Source: Streptomyces morookaense (GTDB lineage Bacteria > Actinomycetota > Actinomycetes > Streptomycetales > Streptomycetaceae). Taken from it: DNA of 64,000 nucleotides. The notes beneath the pieces were generated by a model. The model did not search any database. It worked only from the letters and a program-made list of their open reading frames with translations, and was not told the DNA's origin. Shown piece after piece: positions 18,704 through 27,568 of the stretch. The stretch is from contig NZ_JABBXF010000072.1 in NCBI RefSeq assembly GCF_013030945.1, forward strand, positions 1 through 64,000, given 5' to 3'. How positions within the stretch are numbered: the stretch's first letter is position 1; each line of letters starts with the position of its first letter. The translations under genes were made by a program, and so were the position numbers.

Positions 18704-19729
18704 ATGAGCGGGCGGACGGTCACCGTGCACTGTGTACGGGCCGCGCTGGGCGGGGCGCAGCGGCTCGGGATCGACACCGTTCCCCTGCTGCAGGAGGCGC
18801 GGATCGCGCCGCTGCTGCTGGGGGACGAGCAGGCGCGGGTGACGCCCGAGCAGTTCGCCCGGCTGGTGCGGGGGCTGCACCGGGCGACCGGCGACGAGTT
18901 CCTCGGCCTCGGGACGGCGCCGAGCCGGCCCGGGACGTTCGCCATGATGTGCCACGCCTGCATCGGCTGCCGGGACCTGGGCGCGGCGCTGGAGCGGGCC
19001 GCGCGGTTCTACGGGCTCTTCCCCGGCGGGCCGGACCTGGTGCTGGAACGCCACGGCGGGGAGGCGGTCTTCGCGCTGCGCAGCGACCTGCGGGAGCGGG
19101 CGGAGGGCCGGTTCCTCGCGGAGTGCCTGATGGTCGTCTGGCACCGGCTGGCGAGCTGGCTGATCGGCCGCCGGATCGCCCTGCACTGGACCGCCTTCGC
19201 GCACGCCGCCCCGCCCTACGCGGCGGACCACGGGCCGATGTTCGGCTGCCCGGTGCGGTTCGGGGCGGAGCGCACCGGTGCGGGGTTCGACGCGCGGTGG
19301 CTGTCGGCGCCCGTGGTGCGGGACGAGGCGGGGGTGACCGAGCTGCTGCGCCGGGCCCCGGCCGAGCTGCTCAGCCGCCGCGAGTACGGCACGACCGTCG
19401 CCGAACAGGTGCGGCGCTCGTTCCTGCGGGCGCTGCGCGAGGGACGGCCGGCCCGGCTGCCGGAAGTGGCGCAGATCGCGGAGCGGCTGGCGGTGAGCCC
19501 GGCGACGCTGCGGCGCCGGCTGCAGGCCGAGGGCACCTCGTACCGGCGGCTGGTGGACCAGGTGCGCCGCGAGGCGGCCCTCGCGGGGCTCGCGGAGGGG
19601 CGGGAGCCGATCGCGGAACTCGCGGTGCGGCTCGGGTTCTCCGAGGACACCGCCTTCCACCGGGCGTTCCGCCGCTGGACGGGCACCACGCCGGGCGCGT
19701 ACCGCGGGTACCGGGGTCAGCAAATCTGA
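18704..19729 (+). CDS. AraC-family transcriptional regulator
   Basis: 341 residues. An N-terminal ligand-binding region of the arabinose-operon-regulator type spans about 15-200. A C-terminal double helix-turn-helix AraC domain covers about 235-335, with the signature ELAVRLGFSEDTAFHRAFRRWTG. It precedes a secreted lipase gene by 86 nt on the same strand, the usual arrangement of OruR-like regulators with lipid-acting enzymes, so it probably controls that gene in response to a fatty or aromatic ligand. Composition is strongly Arg/Ala-rich but matches the neighbours. Start chosen from the leaderless promoter. Confidence 0.9.
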   Translation: MSGRTVTVHCVRAALGGAQRLGIDTVPLLQEARIAPLLLGDEQARVTPEQFARLVRGLHRATGDEFLGLGTAPSRPGTFAMMCHACIGCRDLGAALERAARFYGLFPGGPDLVLERHGGEAVFALRSDLRERAEGRFLAECLMVVWHRLASWLIGRRIALHWTAFAHAAPPYAADHGPMFGCPVRFGAERTGAGFDARWLSAPVVRDEAGVTELLRRAPAELLSRREYGTTVAEQVRRSFLRALREGRPARLPEVAQIAERLAVSPATLRRRLQAEGTSYRRLVDQVRREAALAGLAEGREPIAELAVRLGFSEDTAFHRAFRRWTGTTPGAYRGYRGQQI

Positions 19730-19815
19730 GCGTTCCGACCAGCGCGGGTCCCGTGCGCCGGACCGTACGGTCACCCCCATCCATCCTTGCGCCACAGGAC
19801 AGTTGGGAGAGCCGC

Positions 19816-20982
19816 ATGCCCCTGCCCCGCTTGCGCACCACCATCGCCGCCGTCGCCGCACTGACCGTCTCACTGGTCCTGCCCGCGGCCCTGCCGGCGA
19901 GAGCAGACGCCGCCGGCACCGGCGGCGCACCCGGTGACATCGTCACCTCCGCTCCCACCTCCTTCCATCCGCTGCCCGGCCAGCCGACCAACACCCGGGC
20001 CTGGCACATCACCTACCGCTCGACCACGGCCAAGGGCACGCCGGACGTCGTGTCGGGCACGGTGATCGTCCCCCTCGACGGCCGCACGGGCCCCCGCCCG
20101 CTGGTCACATACGCCGTCGGGACGGTCGGCATGGCCGACTCCTGCGCCCCGTCGGCGGGCTTCCCCCACGGGACGACGGCCGAGGCCAACCTGATCCAGC
20201 AACTCACCTGGCGCGGCTGGGCCGTTGCCGTCACCGACTACGAGGGCCTGGGAACCCCCGGCGACCACACCTACACGGTCGGCCGGTCGGAAGGCCACGC
20301 CGTCCTGGACGCGGCCCGGGCGGCACTGCGGCTGCCCGGCGCCGGGCTCGGGCCGGACACACCCGTCGGGATCATGGGCTACTCGCAGGGCGGCCAGGCC
20401 GGCAGCTGGGCCGCGGAGCTGCACGACTCGTACGCGCCCGAGCTGAACGTCAAGGGCACGGCCACCGGCGGCGTCCCCGCCGACCTGCTCAAGACCGCGG
20501 ACTTCAACAACGGCAACATCGGAGCCGGCCTGATCCTGATGGCGGCCGTCGGCCAGAACGCGGCCTACCCCGAACTCCACCTGGAGCGGTACCTCAACGA
20601 CCGCGGCCGTTTCTACGTGGACTACCTGAAGAACCACTGCGTCGTGATCAACACGGCGGCGGGGCTCTTCAAGCGCATCTCGGACGTGACGGTCGAGAAC
20701 CCGCTGTACGAGCCGGACTGGCAGCGCGTGCTGCGCTCGTCGAACCTGGGGACGCACGCGCCGGACCGCCCCGTGTACCTCTACCACGGGACGATCGACG
20801 AGCTGATCCCGTACGCGGTGGGCAAACAGCTGCGAGCCGACTGGTGCGCCGAGGGCGCGACGGTGCGCTGGACGTCGCTGCCGCTGACGGGGCATGTGAC
20901 GGGCGCGATCACGGGGTCGGTACCGGCGGCGGACTGGCTTGCGGCCCGCTTTGCCGGGGCTCCTGCGGAGGGCAACTGCTGA
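19816..20982 (+). CDS. Secreted lipase (secretory lipase family)
   Basis: 388 residues. Residues 1-31 are a signal peptide with a PARADA cleavage region. The mature protein is an alpha/beta hydrolase with nucleophile S190 in GYSQGG, a candidate aspartate in YHGTIDELIPY, and a histidine in LPLTGHVTGAI. Family members hydrolyse triacylglycerols or aryl esters outside the cell. The ATG is preceded by TTGGGAGAG. It lies directly downstream of the AraC-family regulator and ends at a large palindrome before a convergent acyl-CoA ligase, so lipid release and fatty-acid activation genes are neighbours. Confidence 0.9.
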   Translation: MPLPRLRTTIAAVAALTVSLVLPAALPARADAAGTGGAPGDIVTSAPTSFHPLPGQPTNTRAWHITYRSTTAKGTPDVVSGTVIVPLDGRTGPRPLVTYAVGTVGMADSCAPSAGFPHGTTAEANLIQQLTWRGWAVAVTDYEGLGTPGDHTYTVGRSEGHAVLDAARAALRLPGAGLGPDTPVGIMGYSQGGQAGSWAAELHDSYAPELNVKGTATGGVPADLLKTADFNNGNIGAGLILMAAVGQNAAYPELHLERYLNDRGRFYVDYLKNHCVVINTAAGLFKRISDVTVENPLYEPDWQRVLRSSNLGTHAPDRPVYLYHGTIDELIPYAVGKQLRADWCAEGATVRWTSLPLTGHVTGAITGSVPAADWLAARFAGAPAEGNC

Positions 20983-20998
20983 GCGGGGCGCGGTTCTT

Positions 20999-21053
20999 CG
21001 ACTGCGGGCCGCCGGTGGCCGGTCGCGCAGTTCCCCGCGCCCCTTACGGGGCA
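20999..21053. repeat. Dispersed intergenic repeat, copy 2
   Basis: Shares CGACTGCGG, GGTCGCGCAGTTCCCC, GCGCCCCT and ACGGGGC in the same order as the element at 9055-9109. It lies just past the lipase stop. Confidence 0.75.
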
Positions 21054-21069
21054 CGATGAGGCCCGGCCG

Positions 21070-21101
21070 GTTCCCCGCGCCCCTTAAGGGGCGCGGGGAA
21101 C
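21070..21101. terminator. 32-bp perfect palindrome, likely bidirectional terminator
   Basis: GTTCCCCGCGCCCCTT is followed immediately by its exact reverse complement. The arms are the same sequence as the core of the dispersed repeat. It sits between the convergent lipase and acyl-CoA ligase genes and would form a very stable hairpin in either transcript. Confidence 0.75.
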
Positions 21102-21132
21102 TGCGCGAGCAGCCACGAGCGATCCGCGGCCG

Positions 21133-23037
21133 TCAGCGCTCGTACAGTTCCTCGATCTGCTCGGCGAAGTCCCGCGCGATGACGGCCCGCCTGAGCTTCA
21201 GCGAAGGCGTCAGGTGTCCCGCCTCCTCCGTGAAATCAACCGGCAGCACGGCGAACCGTCGTATCGACTCGGCCCGCGACACAAGGCGGTTCGCCTCGTC
21301 GACGGCCTCCTGGACGTCCGCCCGCAACCCCGCGTCGCAGACGAGCTCCTCCACCGGCACCCCCTCCATCCCTCGCATCTTCTGCCAGTGCGCGAGCCCC
21401 TCCGGCTCCAGCGTCAACAGCGCGGCCACATACGGCCGGTCGTCGCCGACGACGATCGCCTGGCCCACCAGCGGATGCGCCCGCAACCGGTCCTCCAGCG
21501 GCGCCGGGGCCACGTTCTTGCCGCCGCTCGTGATGAGCAGCTCCTTCTTCCGGCCCGTGATCGTCAGGTACCCCTCGGCGTCGAGCGCCCCGAGGTCGCC
21601 CGTGGCGAACCACTCCCCCGCGGCGGGCGGCACCGCCGCGCCGCGCTCCGCGTCCCAGTAGCCCTGGAAGATGTGCCCGCCGGCCAGCAGCACCTCGCCG
21701 TCGTCGGCGATGCGCACCCGGCTCCCCGGCAACGGCCAGCCCACCGTGCCGAGTTTGGGCCGCAGCGGCGGGGTGACCGTCGCGGCGGCCGTGGTCTCCG
21801 TCAGGCCGTAGCCCTCGAAGACCTCCATGCCGGCGCCCGTGTAGAACGCCCCGAGCCGTCGGCCGAGCGGCGAACCGCCGGTCAGCACGTAGCGCACACG
21901 CCCGCCGAGTGCGGCGCGCAACTTGCGGTAGACCAGGGGGTCGTAGAGCGCCCGCTCGGCGCGCAGCCGCACTCCGGGCCCGGGGCCGGTGCCGTGCCGG
22001 CCGGCCTCCACGGCCTCGCCGTACTCCCGTGCCACGGCGGCCGCACGGTCGTACGCGGCGGCGCGGCCGAGCCGTTCGGCGGTGGCTCTGCCGTTGTTGT
22101 AGATCTTCTCCAAAACGTAGGGGATGGCGGGCAGGAACGTCGGTCTGAACCCTTCGAGATCGGCGCGCAGTTCCTCGGTCCGCAGGGACGGCGTGTGGCC
22201 CAGCCGGACACGGGCGCGCAGGCAGCCCACGGCGACCATCCGCCCGAAGATGTGCGAGAGCGGCAGGAAGAGGAGGGTGGAGGCCGGTTCCTTGGTCACG
22301 GACTTGAAGACCGGGTGCAGCAGTTCGGTCGTGTTGTCGACCTCGGCGAAGAAGTTGGCGTGGGTGAGGACGCAGCCCTTGGGGCGCCCGGTGGTGCCGG
22401 AGGTGTAGACGAGGGTGGCGAGGTCCTCGGGGCGGCGGGCGGCGCGCCGTTCGGTGACGGCGGCGTCCGGCAACGGGCGCCCGGTGGCCATGAGGTGCGG
22501 GATGCACCCGTCGTCGAACTGCCACACATGGGCGAGCCGGGGCAGCTGCGCGCGCTCGCCCTCGACGAGCGCGGCCTGTTCGGCGCCCTCGACGGCGATG
22601 GCGGCCGCGCCCGAGTCCTGGAGGATCCAGCGCACCTGCAGGGCGGAGGAGGTCGGGTAGACGGGGACGGTGACCAGGCCCGCGGCCCAGGCCGCGCAGT
22701 CCAGCAGGGTCCACTCGTACCGGGTGCGGGCCATGATGGCGAGCCGGTCGCCGGCCTGCAGCCCCTGGGCGATCAGGCCCTTGGCCACGCAGGCGACCTC
22801 GGCCGCGAAGGCGGCGGCGGTCACGTCGCGCCAGGTGCCGTCGTGCTGTCTGCGGCCGAGGACGACGTCCAGCGGCGCCTCGGCGGCGTTGAGGAAGGGC
22901 AGGTCGCCGAGCGAGCCCTGGCGGACGGGCGGGGCGAGGGAGGGGGCGTGCGCCTCGCGGACGGTGCCGTCGACGGCCGTCGTGCGCGGCGGGACGAGCG
23001 CGGGCGGTGCGGTGGGGACGCTGTGCGATACGGACAC
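21133..23037 (-). CDS. Long-chain fatty-acid-CoA ligase (AMP-forming)
   Basis: Activates fatty acids as acyl-CoA via acyl-AMP. 634 residues. The P-loop-like motif YTSGTTGRPKG is near residues 212-222, the adenylation motif YGLTETTAA near 420-428, and the hinge GDLGALDAEGYLTITGRKK near 495-513. GTG at 23037 is preceded by AGGAG. The N-terminal ~40 residues are a variable extension. It resembles the FadD15-like group, which suits membrane-lipid turnover or degradation. The adjacent TetR regulator and operator-like sites suggest lipid-responsive control. Confidence 0.93.
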   Translation of the reverse strand: MSVSHSVPTAPPALVPPRTTAVDGTVREAHAPSLAPPVRQGSLGDLPFLNAAEAPLDVVLGRRQHDGTWRDVTAAAFAAEVACVAKGLIAQGLQAGDRLAIMARTRYEWTLLDCAAWAAGLVTVPVYPTSSALQVRWILQDSGAAAIAVEGAEQAALVEGERAQLPRLAHVWQFDDGCIPHLMATGRPLPDAAVTERRAARRPEDLATLVYTSGTTGRPKGCVLTHANFFAEVDNTTELLHPVFKSVTKEPASTLLFLPLSHIFGRMVAVGCLRARVRLGHTPSLRTEELRADLEGFRPTFLPAIPYVLEKIYNNGRATAERLGRAAAYDRAAAVAREYGEAVEAGRHGTGPGPGVRLRAERALYDPLVYRKLRAALGGRVRYVLTGGSPLGRRLGAFYTGAGMEVFEGYGLTETTAAATVTPPLRPKLGTVGWPLPGSRVRIADDGEVLLAGGHIFQGYWDAERGAAVPPAAGEWFATGDLGALDAEGYLTITGRKKELLITSGGKNVAPAPLEDRLRAHPLVGQAIVVGDDRPYVAALLTLEPEGLAHWQKMRGMEGVPVEELVCDAGLRADVQEAVDEANRLVSRAESIRRFAVLPVDFTEEAGHLTPSLKLRRAVIARDFAEQIEELYER

Positions 23038-23071
23038 GTGCGGCTCCTGTTCCAGAGACCCACAACTTGCC

Positions 23072-23085
23072 TTACTCAGCGGTAA
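23072..23085. promoter_or_regulatory. Second operator-like site for the adjacent TetR regulator
   Basis: TTACTCAGCGGTAA lies 35 nt upstream of the acyl-CoA ligase start and matches the TetR-gene palindrome core TTACCGACAGGTAA at 10 of 14 positions, including both ends. It would let the TetR protein control the ligase as well as itself. Confidence 0.5.
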
Positions 23086-23145
23086 TTTCCTGGTGAATGT
23101 ACGCCGGAAGGCCCACCTCCTCCACCCCGCCCCCGTCCTGAAGGG

Positions 23146-23826
23146 TCACGGGCGAACGGGCGCCCAGCGCTGCCCGTTCAGCAGGTTCTCCAGCCCCGCC
23201 CACGTCACGTTCATCAGGGTCGCCGCCGTCTCCTTCGCCGGAGGGGCGGCGTCCGCGCGGGTGTTGGCCCACCCGGCCAGCGACTCGGCGGCGCCGACGA
23301 GGGCATGCGCGAGGCCGGAGACCTCCTCGGCGTCCAGGGCGGCGCCCGCCCGCTCCTGATCGCGTCCGGCGGCCGCGATCAGCTGGGCCACGAAGTCGAC
23401 GATCTCCTGACGCAATTCGGCCAGGGCCTGGGCGAACGGCTCGCCGTGGATGCGCGCCTGGCAGCTGAGCATCGCCCAGGCCGAGGGATGCGCGGCGGTG
23501 TGCGCGAAGAAGGCCCGCAGCCCGCACCAGAGCCGCCGGTCGGCGGAGTCCTCGGGGTCCGCCGCGGACTGCACGGCGTCCAGCAGCGCCCGCGACTCGC
23601 GCCGGATACAGGCGCCGTACAGCTCCTCCTTGGAGTTCAGATAGAGATACACCAACGGCTTGGAGGCCCCGGCCAGTTCGGCGATCTCGTCCATCGAGGC
23701 CGCGCTGTAGCCGCGCCGGGCGAAGACCTCCACGGCGGCGTCGAGCATCTGGCGCTCACGCACGGCCCGGGGCATGCGCTTGACCTTGGCCGCGGTCACG
23801 GGCCTGGCCTTCTGTGCAGTAGTCAC
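23146..23826 (-). CDS. TetR-family transcriptional regulator
   Basis: 226 residues from GTG at 23826. The N-terminal helix-turn-helix is clear (about 20-65): ARRGYSAASMDEIAELAGASKPLVYLYLNSKEEL with the recognition helix in the second half. The C-terminal part is an all-helical ligand-binding domain. It lies upstream of the acyl-CoA ligase on the same strand with a gap of about 108 nt. A near-perfect inverted repeat 26 nt upstream of the start is the likely autoregulatory operator. By neighbourhood the ligand may be a fatty acid or acyl-CoA; this is inference. Confidence 0.92.
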   Translation of the reverse strand: MTTAQKARPVTAAKVKRMPRAVRERQMLDAAVEVFARRGYSAASMDEIAELAGASKPLVYLYLNSKEELYGACIRRESRALLDAVQSAADPEDSADRRLWCGLRAFFAHTAAHPSAWAMLSCQARIHGEPFAQALAELRQEIVDFVAQLIAAAGRDQERAGAALDAEEVSGLAHALVGAAESLAGWANTRADAAPPAKETAATLMNVTWAGLENLLNGQRWAPVRP

Positions 23827-23851
23827 GACAAAACGTCCCTCCGCCCCCGCT

Positions 23852-23871
23852 ACATTACCGACAGGTAATGT
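23852..23871. promoter_or_regulatory. TetR operator (inverted repeat)
   Basis: ACATTACC and GGTAATGT form an 8-bp perfect inverted repeat around GACA, 26 nt upstream of the TetR gene start. The size and place fit a TetR dimer site overlapping the promoter. Confidence 0.7.
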
Positions 23872-23920
23872 CACGGAGCGGAGGGACGTCAAGGGTGGAG
23901 ATCAAGCCGTAGCGCAATGA

Positions 23921-25228
23921 CTACGCGGCGACCGGCTGGGCCTCCGCCTCCAGGTGGGCACCGTCGGCCGTCTCGAACGCCCGCCGGTCCAGGATGTTCT
24001 CGCGCGCGGCGACGATGATCGGGATGACCGACTGGCCCGCCACGTTCGTGGCCGTCCTCATCATGTCCACGATCGGGTCGATCGCCAGCAGCAGGCCCAC
24101 ACCCGCCATCGGCAGGCCCAGCGTCGACAGGGTCAGCGTCAGCATCACCGTCGCGCCGGTCAGGCCGGCCGTCGCCGCGGAGCCGATGACCGAGACGAAG
24201 GCGATCAGGAGGTAGTCGCGCAGCTGCAGCGGGACGCCGAAGACCTGTGCCACGAAGATCGCGGCGATGGCCGGGTAGATGGAGGCGCAGCCGTCCATCT
24301 TGGTCGTCGCGCCGAACGGCACCGCGAAGGAGGTGTACTCCTTCGGCACCCCGAGGCGCTCCGTCACCTTCTGCGTCAGCGGCATCGTGCCCACGGAGGA
24401 GCGGGAGACGAAGGCGAGCTGGATGGCCGGCCAGGCGCCCTTGAAGAACTGCAGCGGGTTGACCTTGGCGACGGTGGCGAGCAGGAGCGGGTAGACGCCG
24501 AAGAGGACGATGGCGCAGCCGACGTAGATGTCGGCGGTGAACGTCGCGTACTTGCCGATCAGGTCCCAGCCGTACTTGTAGATCGCCCTGCCGACCAGGC
24601 CGAGGCTGCCCAGCGGGGCGAGCCGGATGACCCACCACAGGACCTTCTGCAGGAGTTCCAGCACGGACTCGGAGAAGGTGAGCAGCGGCTGCGCCTTCTC
24701 ACCGATCTGCAGGACGGCGACGCCGGCGACGGCGGCCATGAAGACGATCTGCAGCACGTTCAGTTGCGTGAACGGCGTGACGACGTCGGTCGGGATGATG
24801 CCGGTGAGGAAGTCCAGCCAGGAGCCGTGCTTCTTGGGCGCGGCACCGTCGGCGGCGGTCAGGCCGGTGCCGGAGCCGGGGTCGGTGAGCAGGCCGATCG
24901 CCAGGCCGATGCTGACCGCGATCAGCGATGTGATCATGAACCACATCAGGGTGCGGGTGGCCAGCCGGGCGGCGTTGGCGACGTTCCGCAGGTTGGTGAT
25001 GGACACCAGGATGGCGAAGAAGACCAGCGGGGCGACCACGACCATCAGCAGCTGGACGAACAGGCTGCCGATCTTGTCGAGGGTCACCTGGAGCCAGTGC
25101 ACGTCACCGCTCTTGGCGACCCAGCCGAGCAGGGCGCCCAGCACCAGGGCGAGCAGGATCTGGGCCCAGAACGGGACCTTGGGTATGCGGCCGCGCAGGG
25201 CGGACCGTTGCGCAACTGCTGTCTTCAT
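23921..25228 (-). CDS. Dicarboxylate/amino acid:cation symporter (DAACS family)
   Basis: 435 residues with about eight transmembrane segments and two re-entrant loops. The family signature serine-rich loop reads SRSSVGTMP, and TTKMDGCASIYP corresponds to the conserved NMDG-type substrate site (NMDG becomes KMDG). VGLLLAIDPIVDMMRTATNVAGQ near the C-terminus matches the cation-binding D-x-x-R-T-x-x-N block. Family members take up C4-dicarboxylates, glutamate or aspartate with H+ or Na+. It is preceded by a strong hairpin, so it is transcribed separately from the DUF4229 gene. Confidence 0.92.
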   Translation of the reverse strand: MKTAVAQRSALRGRIPKVPFWAQILLALVLGALLGWVAKSGDVHWLQVTLDKIGSLFVQLLMVVVAPLVFFAILVSITNLRNVANAARLATRTLMWFMITSLIAVSIGLAIGLLTDPGSGTGLTAADGAAPKKHGSWLDFLTGIIPTDVVTPFTQLNVLQIVFMAAVAGVAVLQIGEKAQPLLTFSESVLELLQKVLWWVIRLAPLGSLGLVGRAIYKYGWDLIGKYATFTADIYVGCAIVLFGVYPLLLATVAKVNPLQFFKGAWPAIQLAFVSRSSVGTMPLTQKVTERLGVPKEYTSFAVPFGATTKMDGCASIYPAIAAIFVAQVFGVPLQLRDYLLIAFVSVIGSAATAGLTGATVMLTLTLSTLGLPMAGVGLLLAIDPIVDMMRTATNVAGQSVIPIIVAARENILDRRAFETADGAHLEAEAQPVAA

Positions 25229-25320
25229 GCCGAACACGCTAACACCGAGTCTTTGACTGCCCCAAAGCATTACTTTGACATCGGGGGCCTCGCGAACACC
25301 GCGTGAACACCCCGAAACGC

Positions 25321-25364
25321 CGCATGCCGCGCCCGGAGTTGGGAAACTCCGGGCGCGGCATGCG
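25321..25364. terminator. Perfect 20-bp stem terminator before the symporter gene
   Basis: The arm 25321-25340 (starting CGCATGCCGC) and 25345-25364 are exact complements around GGGA. It lies downstream of the DUF4229 gene stop on the minus strand and upstream of the symporter, insulating the two. Confidence 0.8.
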
Positions 25365-25397
25365 CGCGTGCGATGTGACGAGGCTTACATCGGGGGC

Positions 25398-25685
25398 CTA
25401 CGCCCCGTCCTCCTGGCCCGCGTTGGCCTCCAGGCGGGCCTTGGCGCGGTCCACCCGCTCGCTGATCTGCACCGACATCGCGTCCCGCTGCTTGCGCAGC
25501 AGCACGAAGCTCAGCGGTGCGGAGAGCACGAGCGCGAGGAGCACCATCCAGAACACGTTCGAACCGCCCACGCCCAGCGGGACGATGCGGAAGTAGCAGA
25601 GCACCCACACGAACGCGAAACAGGCGATGAGCAGGGCCGCGCGCAGCGCGGTGTAGCGGAGCGATGCGAACTTGTTGCTGCTCAC
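25398..25685 (-). CDS. DUF4229 small membrane protein
   Basis: 95 residues from GTG at 25685. Two transmembrane segments (about 16-34 and 43-62) are followed by a charged, helical cytoplasmic tail. I recognise it as the DUF4229 family, widespread in actinobacteria and of unknown function. It lies just downstream of mqnE on the same strand (61 nt), and the same pairing of a DUF4229 protein with menaquinone genes is, as I recall, common in actinobacteria, which hints at a role near the quinone pathway. Confidence 0.8.
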   Translation of the reverse strand: MSSNKFASLRYTALRAALLIACFAFVWVLCYFRIVPLGVGGSNVFWMVLLALVLSAPLSFVLLRKQRDAMSVQISERVDRAKARLEANAGQEDGA

Positions 25686-25746
25686 GGACGGGACCTTCTT
25701 CTCGGGCTCATAGGGAACGGTCTGTTCCAGTCAAACACAAGCCGTC

Positions 25747-26910
25747 TCAGACCCGCATCGGCTGCGGCGACTCGCGGCGCTCCGCGTCGGGGCCCGGGTA
25801 CTCGCGGATGATCTCGTAGCGCGTGTTGCGCTCGACGGGGCGGAAGCCGGCGTCGCGGATCAGCTCCAGCAGGTCGTCCCTGGTCAGCTTGTTGGGCGTG
25901 CCGTAGTTGTCCGCGTCGTGCGTGATCTTGTACTCGACGACCGAGCCGTCCATGTCGTCCGCACCGTGCTGCAGCGCGAGCTGGGCCGTCTGCACGCCGT
26001 GCATGACCCAGAAGACCTTGACGTGCGGCACGTTGTCGAAGAGCAGCCGGGAGACGGCGAAGGTCTTCAGCGCCTCGGCACCGGTGGCCATGGTGGTCCG
26101 GGCCTGGAGCCGGTTGCGGACCTTGCCGTCCTTCATGTCCACGAAGTCGTGCTGGTAGCGCAGCGGGATGAAGACCTGGAACCCGCCGGTCTCGTCCTGC
26201 AGTTCACGCAGCCGCAGCACGTGGTCCACGCGGTGGCGGGGCTCCTCGATGTGCCCGTAGAGCATCGTGCACGGGGTCTTGAGACCCTTCTCGTGCGCGA
26301 GGCGGTGGATGCGCGACCAGTCCTCCCAATGGGTGTCGTGGTCGACGATGTGCTGCCGGACCTCCCAGTCGAAGATCTCGGCACCGCCGCCGGTCAGCGA
26401 CTCCAGCCCGGCGTCGATCAGTTCGTCGAGGATCTCGGAGGCGGACAGGCCGGAGATCTTCTCGAAGTGGTGGATCTCGGTCGCGGTGAACGCCTTCAGG
26501 GAGACCTGCGGCAGGGCCTCCTTGAGCGCCTTCAGCGAGCGGGGGTAGTAGCGCCAAGGCAGCGTCGGGTGCAGGCCGTTGACGATGTGCAGCTCGGTGA
26601 GGTTGTCGTTCTCCATCGCCTTGGCGAGGCGGACGGCCTCCTCGATGCGCATGGTGTACGCGTCCTTCTCGCCCGGCTTGCGCTGGAACGAGCAGTACGC
26701 GCACGACGCGGTGCACACGTTGGTCATGTTGAGGTGCCGGTTGACGTTGAAGTGGACGACGTCACCGTTCTTGCGCGTACGCACCTCGTGGGCGAGGCCG
26801 CCCAGCCAGGCCAGGTCGTCGGACGCGTAGAGGGCGATGCCGTCCTCGCGGGTCAGCCGCTCGCCCGCACGGACCTTCTCCTCCAGCTCGCGCTTGAGCC
26901 CCACGTCCAT
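25747..26910 (-). CDS. mqnE: Aminofutalosine synthase (radical SAM)
   Basis: Joins 3-enolpyruvoyl-benzoate to S-adenosylmethionine to form aminodeoxyfutalosine. 387 residues. The 4Fe-4S cysteines are C66, C70 and C73 (CTASCAYC), preceded by FNVNRHLNMTNVC. ATG at 26910 begins MDVGLKRELEEKV. It is a paralogue of MqnC, but the sequence around the cluster and the HIVNGLHPTLPW motif identify it as MqnE. An Lrp-family regulator lies directly upstream, 70 nt away on the same strand. Confidence 0.96.
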   Translation of the reverse strand: MDVGLKRELEEKVRAGERLTREDGIALYASDDLAWLGGLAHEVRTRKNGDVVHFNVNRHLNMTNVCTASCAYCSFQRKPGEKDAYTMRIEEAVRLAKAMENDNLTELHIVNGLHPTLPWRYYPRSLKALKEALPQVSLKAFTATEIHHFEKISGLSASEILDELIDAGLESLTGGGAEIFDWEVRQHIVDHDTHWEDWSRIHRLAHEKGLKTPCTMLYGHIEEPRHRVDHVLRLRELQDETGGFQVFIPLRYQHDFVDMKDGKVRNRLQARTTMATGAEALKTFAVSRLLFDNVPHVKVFWVMHGVQTAQLALQHGADDMDGSVVEYKITHDADNYGTPNKLTRDDLLELIRDAGFRPVERNTRYEIIREYPGPDAERRESPQPMRV

Positions 26911-26980
26911 GCGTCCGCCTCTCCGATGTCTTTCCGGGTCACTTCCGATGCGCAACCCCGTCGAGACTACTCCCCCGTTT

Positions 26981-27436
26981 TCAGACCTCTTCGGGCAGCT
27001 CGCCCACCCGGTTCTCCCACTTGGTGGAGAGCACGATCGTGGTACGGGTCCGGGCGACGCCCTTGGTGCCCGACAGCCGCCGGATGGTGCGCTCCAGGCC
27101 GTCCACGTCCCCGACGCGGACCTTGAGCATGTACGAGTCGTCGCCCGCGATGAACCAGCAGTCCTCGATCTCCTCGAGGTCGCGCAGCCGGCGCGCCACG
27201 TCCTCGTGGTCCGCGGCGTCCGAGAGCTGGATGCCGATGAGGGCCGTGACCCCGAGACCGAGCGACGCGGCGTTGACGGTCGCGCGGTAGCCCGTGATGA
27301 CGCCGGCCGCCTCCAGGCGGTTGATCCGGTCCGTGACGCTCGGCCCGGAGAGGCCGACCAGCCGGCCCAGCTCCGCATACGAGGCCCGGCCGTTCTCCCG
27401 CAGGGCCTGGATGAGCTGCCTGTCCACCGCGTCCAT
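26981..27436 (-). CDS. Lrp/AsnC-family transcriptional regulator
   Basis: 151 residues. N-terminal helix-turn-helix (DRQLIQALRENGRASYAELGRLVGLSGPSV split across residues 5-35) and a C-terminal RAM ligand-sensing domain. Family members sense amino acids and form octamers. The ATG follows AAAGGTG. It lies between mqnE and a divergent 45-residue gene, so its promoter region (27437-27568) is shared. Whether it regulates menaquinone genes is unknown. Confidence 0.92.
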   Translation of the reverse strand: MDAVDRQLIQALRENGRASYAELGRLVGLSGPSVTDRINRLEAAGVITGYRATVNAASLGLGVTALIGIQLSDAADHEDVARRLRDLEEIEDCWFIAGDDSYMLKVRVGDVDGLERTIRRLSGTKGVARTRTTIVLSTKWENRVGELPEEV

Positions 27437-27568
27437 AGCCTGGCACCTTTCAATAATCAGCGAACTTGCCGTCTTGCGTGTAGAATCTAAGGCGTACGGG
27501 GCTCAACACCCCGTAAATCTTTCATCAGCTCAGAGAATCAACGTCGATCCTTCAGGAGTGGAGTCCCC

